From Vreelandella neptunia (GTDB lineage Bacteria; Pseudomonadota; Gammaproteobacteria; Pseudomonadales; Halomonadaceae), in contig NZ_JHQL01000002.1 in the NCBI RefSeq assembly GCF_000712975.1, positions 248,001 to 312,000 on the forward strand: DNA of 64,000 bases. Reading direction: 5' to 3'. Below the pieces are notes generated by a model. The model was not told where the DNA came from. It searched no databases and saw only the letters and a program-made list of their open reading frames with translations. The translations under genes and the position numbers were made by a program. How positions within the stretch are numbered: the stretch's first letter is position 1; each line of letters starts with the position of its first letter. Shown here piece by piece: positions 34,518 through 44,127 of the stretch.

Positions 34518-34992
34518 TTCCCAACTGACCCCACAGCAGCTGGCGGACGCCTGTGCCGAGGCAATGTTGGCCCGTGACCATGCCAGCCAAGGGCTGGGCA
34601 TGCGCATTACCCGTGTCGCCCCCGGCTTTGCAGAACTGACCATGACCGTGCGCCAGGATATGGTGCAGGGTCACGGCAACTGCCATGGCGGGTTTCTGTT
34701 TGCCCTGGCCGATTCCGCCTTTGCGTTTGCCTGCAACAGCTACGATGAGGCCACGGTAGCCTCAGGCTGCAGCATCGACTACCTCGGCCCTGGCCAGCTA
34801 GGCGACGAACTGACCGCCACCGCCGAAGAGCGCAGCCGCCGTGGGCGCACCGGTATTTATGACATCACGCTGCGCAATCAGCACGGCGATACCGTTGCCT
34901 TGTTCCGCGGGCGTTCCTACAAAATTCGCGGCAGCGTACGCCGCTTGGAAGATACTGACGCAGAAAATACTGCTGCTGGAGATAACCGATGA
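34510..34992 (+). CDS. paaI: PaaI, hydroxyphenylacetyl-CoA thioesterase
   Basis: A 160-residue hotdog-fold thioesterase with the PaaI signature [22 protein letters not shown] and the following [11 protein letters not shown]. It hydrolyses aberrant aryl-CoA intermediates, freeing CoA when the pathway is blocked. It overlaps the ends of paaH (8 bases) and paaJ (ATGA), so it is translationally coupled. The ribosome site GAGGAAAG lies inside paaH. Confidence 0.92.
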   Translation: MSDSQLTPQQLADACAEAMLARDHASQGLGMRITRVAPGFAELTMTVRQDMVQGHGNCHGGFLFALADSAFAFACNSYDEATVASGCSIDYLGPGQLGDELTATAEERSRRGRTGIYDITLRNQHGDTVALFRGRSYKIRGSVRRLEDTDAENTAAGDNR

Positions 34993-36194
34993 AAGACGCG
35001 CTGATTATTGATGCCATTCGCACCCCAATAGGTCGCTACGGCGGCGCGCTTTCGAGTATGCGTGCCGATGACCTGGGGGCCATTCCCATGCGCACCCTGA
35101 TGGAACGCAATCCAGGCGTCGACTGGTCGCTGATCGACGACATCTTTTACGGCTGCGCCAACCAGGCGGGCGAAGACAACCGCAACGTAGCGCGTATGTC
35201 TGCACTGCTTGCCGGGCTTCCGGTCGAGGTGCCCGGCACTACCATTAACCGCCTTTGTGGTTCAGGCATGGATGCGATCGGCAACGCCGCCCGCACCATC
35301 AAGACCGGCGAAGCAGGACTAATGATCGCCGGCGGGGTGGAATCAATGTCTCGCGCGCCTTTTGTGATGGGTAAGGCCGAACAAGCCTTCTCACGCCAAG
35401 CCGATATTTTCGACACCACCATCGGCTGGCGCTTTATCAACCGCGCCATGAAAGCTCAGTTTGGCGTGGACTCCATGCCCGAAACCGCTGAAAACGTGGC
35501 TGAACAATTTGGCATTTCCCGGGAAGACCAGGACGCCTTCGCCCTACGCAGCCAGCAGCGCACCGCCGCCGCTATCGAGGCTGGCCGCCTTGCTGAAGAG
35601 ATCATTCCTGTCGAAATACCCCGCCGTAAACAAGACCCACTGGTGGTGGATACCGATGAGCACCCGCGCGCCAACACGACCGCCGAGCAGCTTGCCAAGC
35701 TTCCCACGCCCTTCCGTGAAGGCGGCAGTGTCACCGCGGGTAATGCTTCTGGGGTTAACGATGGTGCCTGTGCGCTACTGATGGCTTCTGCCGAGCAGGC
35801 TGAACGTTTCGAACTCAAGGCTCGCGCTCGTGTGGTAGGCATGGCCACCGCCGGGGTGGAGCCGCGCATTATGGGGTTTGGCCCCTCTCCCGCTACCCGT
35901 AAAGTACTCGCCCAAACTGGGCTTACCCTTGACCAAATGGACGTTATCGAACTTAACGAAGCCTTCGCGGCTCAGGCCTTGGCAGTCATGCGCGACCTGG
36001 GCCTTAGTGATGATGCCGAACACGTTAATCCCAATGGGGGCGCCATTGCACTCGGCCACCCGCTGGGTATGAGCGGCGCTCGGTTGGTCACCACGGCACT
36101 GCATGAGCTCGAACGTCGGCAAGGACGCTTTGCGCTATGCACCATGTGTATCGGTGTCGGACAGGGCATTGCTCTGATCATCGAGCGCTTATAA
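34989..36194 (+). CDS. paaJ: PaaJ, 3-oxoadipyl-CoA/3-oxo-5,6-dehydrosuberyl-CoA thiolase
   Basis: A 401-residue thiolase of the PcaF/PaaJ branch. All catalytic residues are in place: Cys 90 in [11 protein letters not shown], His in [16 protein letters not shown] and the second Cys in [10 protein letters not shown]. It cleaves ring-opened C8 and C6 oxoacyl-CoA, releasing acetyl-CoA and finally succinyl-CoA. Start codon ATG 34989 overlaps the paaI stop. The same enzyme could also serve the beta-ketoadipate pathway. Confidence 0.92.
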   Translation: MKDALIIDAIRTPIGRYGGALSSMRADDLGAIPMRTLMERNPGVDWSLIDDIFYGCANQAGEDNRNVARMSALLAGLPVEVPGTTINRLCGSGMDAIGNAARTIKTGEAGLMIAGGVESMSRAPFVMGKAEQAFSRQADIFDTTIGWRFINRAMKAQFGVDSMPETAENVAEQFGISREDQDAFALRSQQRTAAAIEAGRLAEEIIPVEIPRRKQDPLVVDTDEHPRANTTAEQLAKLPTPFREGGSVTAGNASGVNDGACALLMASAEQAERFELKARARVVGMATAGVEPRIMGFGPSPATRKVLAQTGLTLDQMDVIELNEAFAAQALAVMRDLGLSDDAEHVNPNGGAIALGHPLGMSGARLVTTALHELERRQGRFALCTMCIGVGQGIALIIERL

Positions 36195-36290
36195 GTCCAT
36201 TCTTCAAACCACTAATCAAATCGTTACCCTGACCATGGCTTGCTCATAAAACGTTAGCCCAATAACAATTTGCTTGACCGGAGACTCCTG

Positions 36291-37604
36291 ATGAATCAGC
36301 CCGCTACGCGTATCGACACTGCGACTCTCGACCCCTTGGAAACCGCCAGCGTCGACGAGCTGCGCGCCACTCAGGTCAAGCGCCTGAAGTGGAGCCTAAA
36401 GCACGCTTACGACAACGTGCCGTTCTATCGCCAGTCTTTCGACAAGGCTGGGGTGCATCCCGACGATATCCACACGCTGGCAGATCTCGCTAAGCTGCCG
36501 TTCACCACTAAGGCTGATTTGCGCGACAACTACCCGTTTGGCATGTTGGCCACGCCGATGAGTGAGATTGTTCGCATCCATGCCTCCAGCGGCACTACCG
36601 GCCAACCCACGGTGGTGGGCTACACCCAGAAGGATATTGATGTGTGGTCCGATGTAGTGGCGCGCTCGATCCGCGCCGCTGGCGGTAGCCGCAACGACAA
36701 GGTGCATGTGGCATATGGCTACGGCCTGTTCACTGGCGGACTGGGCGCGCACTACGGTGCCGAGCGTCTGGGCTGCGCGGTCATCCCCATGTCGGGCGGC
36801 CAGACTGAGAAACAGGTTCAGCTGATCCGTGATTTCCAGCCAGACATCATCATGGTCACGCCGTCTTATATGCTCAACATCGCCGACGAGATGGAGCGCC
36901 AAGGTATCGACCCGCGCACGCTGCCCCTGCGGACCGGCATTTTCGGTGCAGAACCCTGGACCGACAGCATGCGCACGGCCCTAGAACAACGCTTAGGCAT
37001 CGACGCCCTCGATATTTATGGCCTCTCTGAAGTAATGGGGCCCGGCGTGGGCATGGAGTGTCTGGAAACCAAAGATGGCCCGACTATCTGGGAAGACCAT
37101 TTCTACCCCGAGATTATCGACCCAGTCAGTGGGGAGGTGCTACCCGACGGCGAATACGGCGAGCTGGTGTTCACTACTCTAACCAAAGAAGGCCTGCCGG
37201 TGATTCGCTACCGCACCCGCGACCTGACCCGCCTGCTGCCGGGCACCGCGCGCCCTATGCGCCGCATCGACAAGATCACTGGCCGCAGCGACGACATGCT
37301 GATCATTCGCGGTGTGAATGTGTTCCCCACCCAGATCGAAGAGCAACTGCTCAAGATTGCGACGCTTTCGCCCCACTACGAGATCGAAGTTAGCCGCCAA
37401 GGCAATATGGATATGGTACGTGTGCGTGTCGAGGCGAGCCATCATGACATCGCCCGTGATCCAGTAGCCTGTGAGCAAGCAGCAAAACAGCTGCAGCATG
37501 CCATTAAGACGTACATTGGCATTAGCACCCAGGTTGAAGTGTGTCAGGTAGAGAGCGTGATGCGTTCGCTGGGTAAGGCCAGACGCGTCAAGGACCTTCG
37601 CTAA
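36291..37604 (+). CDS. paaK: PaaK, phenylacetate-CoA ligase
   Basis: A 437-residue adenylate-forming ligase of normal PaaK length with the P-loop-like ASSGTTGQPTVVGYTQKD near residue 98 and a C-terminal SDDMLIIRGVNVFPTQIE. It makes phenylacetyl-CoA from phenylacetate, CoA and ATP, the entry step and the source of the PaaX inducer. ATG 36291 is preferred over TTG 36270 because GGAGA lies about eight bases before it. It ends with a strong terminator, closing the paaFGHIJK unit. Confidence 0.95.
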   Translation: MNQPATRIDTATLDPLETASVDELRATQVKRLKWSLKHAYDNVPFYRQSFDKAGVHPDDIHTLADLAKLPFTTKADLRDNYPFGMLATPMSEIVRIHASSGTTGQPTVVGYTQKDIDVWSDVVARSIRAAGGSRNDKVHVAYGYGLFTGGLGAHYGAERLGCAVIPMSGGQTEKQVQLIRDFQPDIIMVTPSYMLNIADEMERQGIDPRTLPLRTGIFGAEPWTDSMRTALEQRLGIDALDIYGLSEVMGPGVGMECLETKDGPTIWEDHFYPEIIDPVSGEVLPDGEYGELVFTTLTKEGLPVIRYRTRDLTRLLPGTARPMRRIDKITGRSDDMLIIRGVNVFPTQIEEQLLKIATLSPHYEIEVSRQGNMDMVRVRVEASHHDIARDPVACEQAAKQLQHAIKTYIGISTQVEVCQVESVMRSLGKARRVKDLR

Positions 37605-37662
37605 TTCACTCCTTAGCACCTTAGCCGGCTGGTTTAGCCATACACTGAGACGTTAGAACGAC

Positions 37663-37695
37663 GCCCTTGCAGGCAACCCTGCAAGGGCCTTTTTA
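37663..37695 (+). terminator. rho-independent terminator after paaK
   Basis: GCCCTTGCAGG and CCTGCAAGGGC form an 11-base perfect stem with a CAAC loop, followed by CTTTTTAT. This is a textbook intrinsic terminator 58 bases after the paaK stop. Confidence 0.9.
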
Positions 37696-37811
37696 TACCC
37701 ACACAGCCAACTTTGATAATAAAAAACGCCACATTAAGAATCACTTATGTTGAGCCACTTTTCCTTTATAAACCAAACACATTGGCTTTATCCGTAATCA
37801 TAAAGTCTTAA

Positions 37812-37855
37812 AGTGACACACAAAAATACTTGTTGATAAAATATTTTGTGTCACT
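37812..37855. promoter_or_regulatory. large inverted repeat spanning the paaA promoter
   Basis: AGTGACACA (37812-37820) and TGTGTCACT (37847-37855) are perfect 9-base arms 26 bases apart, about 60 bases before paaA. The right arm touches the -10 hexamer and the left arm lies upstream of the -35, so a bridging or dimeric repressor, perhaps PaaX, could close the promoter. Confidence 0.6.
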
Positions 37856-37860
37856 ATACT
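37833..37860 (+). promoter_or_regulatory. candidate sigma-70 promoter for paaA
   Basis: TTGATA at 37833-37838 and TATACT at 37855-37860 with a 16-base spacer form a good -35/-10 pair, matching the architecture seen before paaF. Confidence 0.6.
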
Positions 37861-37911
37861 TTAAACAAGATAAGCCAAACCCCCTGATAGTCCGACGCCG
37901 CGGAGGTCTCT

Positions 37912-38898
37912 ATGTACGCGCAGCTCGTTGAAACCGGTTCTAAAAAACTTAAAACGCTTGATGAGATGGGTCCTGAGGAACGCCAGTTCCAGGAGCGCAT
38001 CAATGATGAAATCAAAATTGAACCTAAGAATTGGATGCCGGATGCCTACCGCAAGACACTGATCCGTCAGATCTCGCAACACGCACACTCCGAGATCGTC
38101 GGTATGCTGCCGGAAGGTAACTGGCTGACACGTGCGCCGACCCTTAAGCGCAAGCTGCAATTGATGGCCAAGATTCAGGATGAAGCGGGTCACGGCCTAT
38201 ACCTTTATAGCGCCATGGAAACCCTGGGCGCCGACCGCGACGAAGAGATCGACAAGCTTCATGACGGGCGCGCCAAGTACTCCAGCATCTTCAACTACCC
38301 AACGCTCAACTGGGCAGACATGGGTACGGTCGGCTGGTTAGTTGATGGCGCAGCCATCGTTAATCAGGTACCGCTACAGCGCACCTCATATGGCCCTTAC
38401 GCGCGCGCGATGATTCGTGTGTGCAAAGAAGAGAGCTTTCACCAGCGCCAGGGTTATCAGATTCTGTTGACCATGATGCAAGAAGGCACTGATGACCAAA
38501 AAGCGATGGTGCAGGACTCGATTAATCGCTTCTGGTGGCCTGCACTAATGATGTTTGGCCCGTCCGACGAGAACTCCCCCAACAGCGCCCAGTCGATGGC
38601 CTGGAAGATTAAGCGCCACAGCAACGATGAACTGCGCCAGCGCTTTCTCGACCAAACCGTACCGCAGCTAGAGCTGCTCGGCTGCACCGCACCCGACCCG
38701 GATCTCAAATATAACGAAGAGACCGGCCACTACGAGTTTGGCGAAATCGACTGGCAGGAATTCTTTGATGTGGTTAAAGGCAACGGCCCTTGCAACCGCG
38801 AGCGTATCGAAGCACGCCGTAGCGCTATTGATAACGGTGCCTGGGTACGTGAAGCCGCCGTGGCTCATGCCGCCAAGCGTCAACGCAAAGCTGCCTAA
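37912..38898 (+). CDS. paaA: PaaA, phenylacetyl-CoA epoxidase catalytic subunit
   Basis: A 328-residue ferritin-like di-iron oxygenase subunit. The metal-binding helices include [19 protein letters not shown] and [15 protein letters not shown], supplying ExxH-type ligands. With PaaC and PaaB, and electrons from PaaE, it inserts one oxygen atom into the ring of phenylacetyl-CoA. ATG 37912 follows CGGAGG. It starts the paaABCDE unit behind its own promoter. Confidence 0.95.
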   Translation: MYAQLVETGSKKLKTLDEMGPEERQFQERINDEIKIEPKNWMPDAYRKTLIRQISQHAHSEIVGMLPEGNWLTRAPTLKRKLQLMAKIQDEAGHGLYLYSAMETLGADRDEEIDKLHDGRAKYSSIFNYPTLNWADMGTVGWLVDGAAIVNQVPLQRTSYGPYARAMIRVCKEESFHQRQGYQILLTMMQEGTDDQKAMVQDSINRFWWPALMMFGPSDENSPNSAQSMAWKIKRHSNDELRQRFLDQTVPQLELLGCTAPDPDLKYNEETGHYEFGEIDWQEFFDVVKGNGPCNRERIEARRSAIDNGAWVREAAVAHAAKRQRKAA

Positions 38899-38911
38899 CA
38901 CCCACCGCTGA

Positions 38912-38965
38912 TTTTAAACCTGGCTTTTAAAATCTGGTTTTGAAAATCTGGCTTTTAAAATTTAA
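38912..38965 (+). repeat. imperfect 14-bp tandem repeat between paaA and paaB
   Basis: Successive units such as TTTTAAACCTGGC, TTTTAAAATCTGGT, TTTGAAAATCTGGC and TTTTAAAATTTAAA lie between the paaA stop and the following hairpin. Low-complexity, AT-rich, probably slippage-derived. Confidence 0.7.
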
Positions 38966-38974
38966 AACAATAGA

Positions 38975-38995
38975 GAGCCCCACGTTACGGGGCTC
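38975..38995 (+). terminator. hairpin between paaA and paaB
   Basis: GAGCCCC and GGGGCTC are 7-base perfect arms around ACGTTAC. There is no T-run and paaB follows 24 bases later in the same operon, so it may stabilise the paaA message or lower downstream expression rather than terminate. Confidence 0.6.
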
Positions 38996-39019
38996 CTCTG
39001 ACCACTTGAGGTTTCTCTC

Positions 39020-39301
39020 ATGGCTGACTGGCCCCTCTTCGAAGTTTTTATACGCAGCAAACACGGCCTTAACCACAAGCACGTTGGCAGCGTACATGCC
39101 GCCGACCGCAGCATGGCAATCGAAAATGCCCGCGAGCTTTACACCCGCCGTAACGAAGGGGTAAGCATTTGGGTGGTTCCCGCCAGCGAAATCACCGCGT
39201 CTTCTCCCGACGAGAAAGAGCCGCTGTTTGACCCGTCTAACGACAAGGTCTATCGCCACGCATCCTTCTACAAACTGCCGAAAGAAGTCGGCCACATGTG
39301 A
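39020..39301 (+). CDS. paaB: PaaB, phenylacetyl-CoA epoxidase small subunit
   Basis: A 93-residue protein of normal PaaB length starting MADWPLFEVFIRSKHGLNHKHVGSV in family style and ending SFYKLPKEVGHM. It bridges PaaA-PaaC heterodimers in the epoxidase complex and has no catalytic residues. A GAGG ribosome site precedes ATG 39020, and paaC follows 14 bases after its stop. Confidence 0.93.
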   Translation: MADWPLFEVFIRSKHGLNHKHVGSVHAADRSMAIENARELYTRRNEGVSIWVVPASEITASSPDEKEPLFDPSNDKVYRHASFYKLPKEVGHM

Positions 39302-39315
39302 GGAGGGAGGCTGTC

Positions 39316-40146
39316 ATGCAGAACGTTGCTCAAAGAAACACGGCTAAGAAAAACAGCGCACAAAAAACACAAGCTCCGTTGATCGATTACCTGCTGCGCC
39401 TTGGCGACACGGCCTTGGTACTCGGCCAACGTCACGCACAGCTATGTGGCAAAGCCCCAGCGCTAGAAGAAGAAATGGCGCTAATGAATGTGGGGCTTGA
39501 TCTGTTCGGTCAGGCACGCAACTGGCTGAGCTATGCAGCTGAACTAATGGTTGCCGAAGGCGATGACAGTCAGGCCAACATTGATGCCGACCAGCTAGCT
39601 TTTCGCCGCGATGCCCAGGACTTTCGCAACCTGCTGCTGGTTGAACAACCCAACGGCGACTTCGCCGATACCATGGGACGGCAGTTCCTGTTCGATGCAT
39701 GGCACGTTCATCTTCTTGACGGCTTGGCCGAATCCAGCGACCCACGCATTGCTGAAGTGGCGGCTAAGTCACTTAAAGAAGCCACCTATCACCTACGCCG
39801 CTCCTCTGAATGGGTGATTCGCCTTGGCGACGGCACTGAAGAGAGCCACGCCCGTATGCAGCGCGCGCTAGACAATCTCTGGCAATTTACCGGTGAGTTA
39901 GTGCAGTTCGACGAGATTGATCAGGCCATGTTTGAAGCTGGCATCGCGCCCGACCCGGAGACCCTGGTTAGCCGTTGGAAAGCAACCGTGGACGAAGTGC
40001 TAAAAGAAGCCACGCTAGTGCGCCCCTCCTACGATGCGTGGATGTATACCGGCGGTAAAGTCGGTCATCACACTGAGCACTTGGGCTTTCTATTGGCGGA
40101 AATGCAATATCTGCCGAGGACGTATCCTGATGCTACCGTCTGGTAA
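39316..40146 (+). CDS. paaC: PaaC, phenylacetyl-CoA epoxidase structural subunit
   Basis: A 276-residue ferritin-like protein that pairs with PaaA without a di-iron site of its own. Family landmarks are LIDYLLRLGDTALVLGQR near the N-terminus, EATYHLRRSSEWVIRLGDG in the middle and VGHHTEHLGFLLAEMQYL at the end. ATG 39316 follows GGAGGGAGG; the in-frame GTG at 39298 is too far upstream. The 3' end overlaps the start of paaD by 17 bases. Confidence 0.93.
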   Translation: MQNVAQRNTAKKNSAQKTQAPLIDYLLRLGDTALVLGQRHAQLCGKAPALEEEMALMNVGLDLFGQARNWLSYAAELMVAEGDDSQANIDADQLAFRRDAQDFRNLLLVEQPNGDFADTMGRQFLFDAWHVHLLDGLAESSDPRIAEVAAKSLKEATYHLRRSSEWVIRLGDGTEESHARMQRALDNLWQFTGELVQFDEIDQAMFEAGIAPDPETLVSRWKATVDEVLKEATLVRPSYDAWMYTGGKVGHHTEHLGFLLAEMQYLPRTYPDATVW

Positions 40147-40744
40147 CTCTCCGTCGACGCCTACCGATCACTTGTCGACCGATAGCTTGTCTACCGATGA
40201 CTGGCCTTCCAAAGACTTGATCGGCAGCGACCGTAGCGGGCTGCCGCCAGCCGGTGAAACAGGTGATGTTGACGCTGTGCTGGCCGTTTTACAGGAAGTG
40301 CCAGACCCGGAAGTCCCGGTCGTCAGCGTGGTTGAGCTAGGCATTGTGCGCGATATCGATTGGCAGGATGGACGGCTGGTGGTCAGCGTAACGCCAACCT
40401 ACTCTGGCTGCCCGGCCACCGAAGCGATTGAGCAGCATATTGTTGAAGCGCTGGTGGCCTCGGGTTATTCAAATCCGCTAATCCAGCGCCGCCTGTCACC
40501 CGCCTGGACCACCGACTGGCTGACCGACGCCGGTCGGGAAAAACTACGCGCTTACGGCATCGCTCCGCCAGTGGGAAGTGCCAGCAAGCGGAGTTTGACC
40601 GGCCAGTCTGACCCGGTAGTGCCCTGCCCGCTGTGTGGCAGCGAAGCGACCGAACGCGTCAGCGAATTCGGTTCTACGGCTTGCAAGGCGCTCTACCGCT
40701 GTCGCGATTGCCTGGAGCCTTTCGATTATTTCAAGTGCCTGTAA
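40130..40744 (+). CDS. paaD: PaaD, Fe-S assembly-type factor of the epoxidase
   Basis: A 204-residue protein with a MIP18 (DUF59) domain (VLQEVPDPEVPVVSVVELGIV) and a C-terminal zinc-ribbon of four cysteines (CPLCGSEATE... and CRDCLEPFDYFKC). PaaD is thought to help assemble the metal centres of the epoxidase system. The N-terminal 40 residues are a low-complexity, Ser/Thr/Asp-rich extension with a small LSTD repeat, longer than in most homologues. ATG 40130 overlaps paaC and follows GAGGA; a longer upstream reading inside paaC is not supported. Confidence 0.88.
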   Translation: MLPSGNSPSTPTDHLSTDSLSTDDWPSKDLIGSDRSGLPPAGETGDVDAVLAVLQEVPDPEVPVVSVVELGIVRDIDWQDGRLVVSVTPTYSGCPATEAIEQHIVEALVASGYSNPLIQRRLSPAWTTDWLTDAGREKLRAYGIAPPVGSASKRSLTGQSDPVVPCPLCGSEATERVSEFGSTACKALYRCRDCLEPFDYFKCL

Positions 40745-40790
40745 CTTCAACGATAAATGCAGCGCACTACGATTGACGAGACCATTTCCC

Positions 40791-41873
40791 ATGAGCCGAT
40801 TTCACGCCTTGACCGTCAAGGATGTACGCAAGGAAACCCATGATGCCGTTTCCATTGCCTTTGACATTCCCGACGATCTGCAGGACGCCTTTCGCTTCAC
40901 CCAAGGGCAGTACCTAACGCTGCGCCACGATATCGACGGCGAAGATGTCCGCCGCTCTTACTCGATCTGCACCGGCGTTCACGAGCATGAGTTGAGAGTT
41001 GCGGTTAAATTGGTGCCCGGTGGCAGTTTTTCGACCTTTGCCAACCAGCAGCTGCAGCCCGGCGACCGCCTGGATGTCATGCCGCCTCAAGGCAAGTTCT
41101 TTGTGCCGCTTGACCCTAGCCGTGAAGGACACTATCTGGCGGTAACCGCTGGCAGCGGCGTCACGCCCATTATGTCGATTGTCTCTACCACGCTGGAAAG
41201 CGAGCCGAAAAGCCGCTTTACGGTGATTTATGGCAACCGCTCTACCACGGGAACGCTGTTTCGTGATCGCCTGCAAGACCTTAAGGATCGCTACCTAGAG
41301 CGTCTCAACATTATTTACGTATTCAGTCGCGAGCAGCAGGAAATTGATCTTTACAACGGTCGCATCACTGCCGACAAGTGCAATGCGTTGTTTGACCGCT
41401 GGGTAGAGGTATCCAAACTCGATGCGGCTTTCCTGTGTGGCCCACAAGAAATGACCGAGACCGTCCGCGACGTTCTGATTAACCATGGGCTGCCCAAGAA
41501 CAACGTTCATTTTGAATTGTTCACTGCAAGCCTGCCAACGGCAGGTGCCAAACGTCGCCAAGCAGCGCAAGCGAACCAGACGGAAGCCGACTCATCGCTT
41601 ATTCAAGTGATCATCGACGGCCGCACCATCGAATATAAGCTGCCCCGCAATACCCAGAACATTCTTGACGCGGGCAACGAGCACGGTGCCGATCTGCCGT
41701 TCTCATGCAAGGCGGGCGTGTGCTCTACCTGTAAGTCTAAAGTCATCGAAGGTGAGGTGGAAATGGACGCCAATTACGCCTTGGAAGATTACGAAATAGA
41801 TGCCGGTTACGTGCTGTCCTGCCAGTGCTATCCGATCAGCGACAAGGTGGTGCTCGACTTTGACGAGGTGTAG
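40791..41873 (+). CDS. paaE: PaaE, phenylacetyl-CoA epoxidase reductase
   Basis: A 360-residue ferredoxin-reductase-type protein: FAD domain with RRSYSICTG, NAD-binding domain with GSGVTPIMSI, and a C-terminal plant-type 2Fe-2S domain with CKAGVCSTCKSKV and a fourth cysteine in YVLSCQCYP. It passes electrons from NADPH to the PaaAC di-iron centre. ATG 40791 is chosen; the reading extends upstream through paaD but without a ribosome site. Overall length matches the family. Confidence 0.93.
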   Translation: MSRFHALTVKDVRKETHDAVSIAFDIPDDLQDAFRFTQGQYLTLRHDIDGEDVRRSYSICTGVHEHELRVAVKLVPGGSFSTFANQQLQPGDRLDVMPPQGKFFVPLDPSREGHYLAVTAGSGVTPIMSIVSTTLESEPKSRFTVIYGNRSTTGTLFRDRLQDLKDRYLERLNIIYVFSREQQEIDLYNGRITADKCNALFDRWVEVSKLDAAFLCGPQEMTETVRDVLINHGLPKNNVHFELFTASLPTAGAKRRQAAQANQTEADSSLIQVIIDGRTIEYKLPRNTQNILDAGNEHGADLPFSCKAGVCSTCKSKVIEGEVEMDANYALEDYEIDAGYVLSCQCYPISDKVVLDFDEV

Positions 41874-41893
41874 CCCCGTCACCATCGACTTCC

Positions 41894-41920
41894 AAAGCCG
41901 ACGATCGTGTCGGCTTTGTT
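41894..41920 (+). terminator. hairpin after paaE
   Basis: AAAGCCGAC and GTCGGCTTT are perfect 9-base arms around GATCGT, followed by GTTGATCTTG. It ends paaABCDE or reduces read-through into paaZ 50 bases later. Confidence 0.75.
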
Positions 41921-41970
41921 GATCTTGATACCAACGCCTGATTCCAACAATATTTGCGGGAGAACGCTCA

Positions 41971-44013
41971 ATGCCAGTTTTACAGAGTTACATTGCCGGC
42001 CAGTGGTTTGGCAACACCGAGTCTAAAGCGCTGATCAGTGCCATCAACGGCACCACCGTTGCACATACTCACCAAGAAGAGATCGATTTCCGCGAAGCGG
42101 TGGCATACGCCCGCCACACCGGCGTAAAAAATATCTTAGCGCTCGATTTCCAACAGCGCGCTGCCATTCTTAAGGCGCTGGCCGCCTATATCCAAGAGCG
42201 TAAGCGTGAGCTGTATGCTATCTCTCACCACACCGGCTGTACCAAAGCCGACTCTTGGATCGACATTGACGGCGGTTTTGGCACGCTGTTCACCTACGCC
42301 TCTACGGGCCGCAAAGAACTGCCTTCTGGTAACGTGGCCCATGAAGGCCCAGTGACGCAATTAGGTAAAGAGAACCATTTCAATGGCACCCACATCCTGG
42401 TGCCTCGTCGCGGTGTCTCAGTGCATATTAATGCCTTCAACTTTCCTATCTGGGGCATGCTAGAGAAGTTCGCACCCGCTTTTCTGGCTGGCATGCCGTG
42501 TATCTTCAAGCCAGCCACCGCGACGAGTTATTTGACCGAGGCCGCGGTGCGCGTGATCAACGATTCAGGCCTGCTGCCGGAAGGCGCACTGCAGCTGGTC
42601 GTCGGTGGGGCCGGTGACTTATTGGATCACCTAGAAGAGCAGGACTTTGTTACCTTTACCGGTTCGGCAAACACCGCCTTAATGCTAAAAAGCCACCCCA
42701 ACATTATGGCCAAGAGCATTCCGTTCAACGCCGAGGCGGACTCGCTCAACAGCGCGATCATGGCACCCGATATCAGCCCGGAAGATGAAGAGTTCGCGAT
42801 CTTTGCCAAAGAAGTGGTCAAGGAAATGACCGCTAAAGCAGGCCAAAAATGTACGGCGATCCGTCGAGTACTGGTTCCCGCTGAGCATCTGGATACATTG
42901 GCAGGCATGATTAAAGAACGCCTCTCAAATATCGTGGTGGGCGACCCTCATGAAGAAGGCGTACGCATGGGCGCGCTCTCTTCCAGCGACCAGCTGCGTG
43001 ACGTAAACGAGGCTATCGATCAACTGCTGGAAACCAGTGAGTGTGTTTTCGGCAGAGACGGCAGCTTCAAAGCTGTCGGCCAGGGTGTAGAAAACGGTGC
43101 GTTTATCTCTCCTCATCTGCTGATCAACCGTCACCCGCTAAACGATGGCGGCGCTCACGACATTGAAGCCTTTGGCCCAGTCGCGACCCTGATGCCCTAC
43201 AACGGTATCGACGAAGCACTGGCAATTGCCGCCAAGGGCAAGGGCAGCCTGGTGACCACGCTGACCACCAAAACTCCCGCCATTGCTGCCGAAATGATTC
43301 CTGTGCTGGCCGCCCAGCATGGCCGCCTGCAGATCCTTGATGCCCAGGCAGCCAAAGAATCGACTGGCCACGGCTCTCCGCTACCGATGCTCAAGCATGG
43401 TGGCCCAGGCCGCGCAGGTGGTGGCGAAGAGCTTGGTGGCATTCGTGCGGTTCACCACTATCTACAGCGCACTGCTATCCAGGGATCTCCGACCATGGTG
43501 GCGGCAGTTACCGGGGAGTATGTGCGTGGTGCGAAGGTGCTCGAAACTGACGTTCACCCGTTCCGTCGCCATTTCGATGACCTGCAGGTGGGCGAGTCAC
43601 TACTAACCCATCGCCGCACCGTCACCGAAGCTGATATCGTCAATTTTGGCTGTCTTTCCGGCGACCACTTCTACATGCACTTCGACGATATTGCCGCCAA
43701 AGAAACCCAGTTTGGCCAACGCATTGCCCACGGCTATTTTGTACTGTCGGCCGCCGCTGGCTTGTTCGTTTACCCAGGCGAAGGCCCGGTACTAGCAAAC
43801 TACGGCCTGGATACGCTGCGCTTTATTACGCCGGTGCTGGTTGGCGATACCATTCGTGCCCGCCTCACCTGTAAGCGTAAAATTGATCAAGGCCGGGCTT
43901 CTCCAGATGGGCACCCGCAAGGTGTGGTGATGTGGGACGTGGCGGTGACCAATCAACATGACGAGTTAGTTGCCAGCTACGACATTCTAACGCTGGTCGC
44001 AAAGCGCCAGTAA
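41971..44013 (+). CDS. paaZ: PaaZ, bifunctional oxepin-CoA hydrolase/3-oxo-5,6-dehydrosuberyl-CoA semialdehyde dehydrogenase
   Basis: A 680-residue fusion of an aldehyde dehydrogenase (residues about 1-520, catalytic Cys near 294 in [14 protein letters not shown]) and a C-terminal MaoC-like hydratase (about 540-680, with [15 protein letters not shown] and [19 protein letters not shown]). The hydratase half opens the oxepin ring and the dehydrogenase half oxidises the reactive semialdehyde. It closes the paa cluster and shares a bidirectional terminator with the convergent TRAP operon. The presence of both PaaZ and PaaN in one cluster is notable. Confidence 0.94.
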   Translation: MPVLQSYIAGQWFGNTESKALISAINGTTVAHTHQEEIDFREAVAYARHTGVKNILALDFQQRAAILKALAAYIQERKRELYAISHHTGCTKADSWIDIDGGFGTLFTYASTGRKELPSGNVAHEGPVTQLGKENHFNGTHILVPRRGVSVHINAFNFPIWGMLEKFAPAFLAGMPCIFKPATATSYLTEAAVRVINDSGLLPEGALQLVVGGAGDLLDHLEEQDFVTFTGSANTALMLKSHPNIMAKSIPFNAEADSLNSAIMAPDISPEDEEFAIFAKEVVKEMTAKAGQKCTAIRRVLVPAEHLDTLAGMIKERLSNIVVGDPHEEGVRMGALSSSDQLRDVNEAIDQLLETSECVFGRDGSFKAVGQGVENGAFISPHLLINRHPLNDGGAHDIEAFGPVATLMPYNGIDEALAIAAKGKGSLVTTLTTKTPAIAAEMIPVLAAQHGRLQILDAQAAKESTGHGSPLPMLKHGGPGRAGGGEELGGIRAVHHYLQRTAIQGSPTMVAAVTGEYVRGAKVLETDVHPFRRHFDDLQVGESLLTHRRTVTEADIVNFGCLSGDHFYMHFDDIAAKETQFGQRIAHGYFVLSAAAGLFVYPGEGPVLANYGLDTLRFITPVLVGDTIRARLTCKRKIDQGRASPDGHPQGVVMWDVAVTNQHDELVASYDILTLVAKRQ

Positions 44014-44063
44014 CGGCTCAGTCTGTATAACTAGACATAAATAGCCAGACATAAAAGCAAGGC

Positions 44064-44099
44064 AAAAAAATGACAGGGCAAACGCCCTGTCATCTTTTT
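44064..44099. terminator. bidirectional terminator between paaZ and a TRAP operon
   Basis: ATGACAGGGC and GCCCTGTCAT are perfect 10-base arms around AAAC, flanked by AAAAAAA on the left and CTTTTT on the right, so it can end transcripts from both directions. Confidence 0.9.
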
Positions 44100-44127
44100 G
44101 TATCGTACGAAAGTTAATAAAACCGTT

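Larger units (their letters stand above)
37605..37911 (+). other. intergenic region between paaK and paaA
   Basis: About 300 bases that hold the paaK terminator and the paaA promoter with its large inverted repeat. No coding sequence is supported. The central part (37697-37800) is AT-rich and carries nothing I recognise. Confidence 0.7.
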
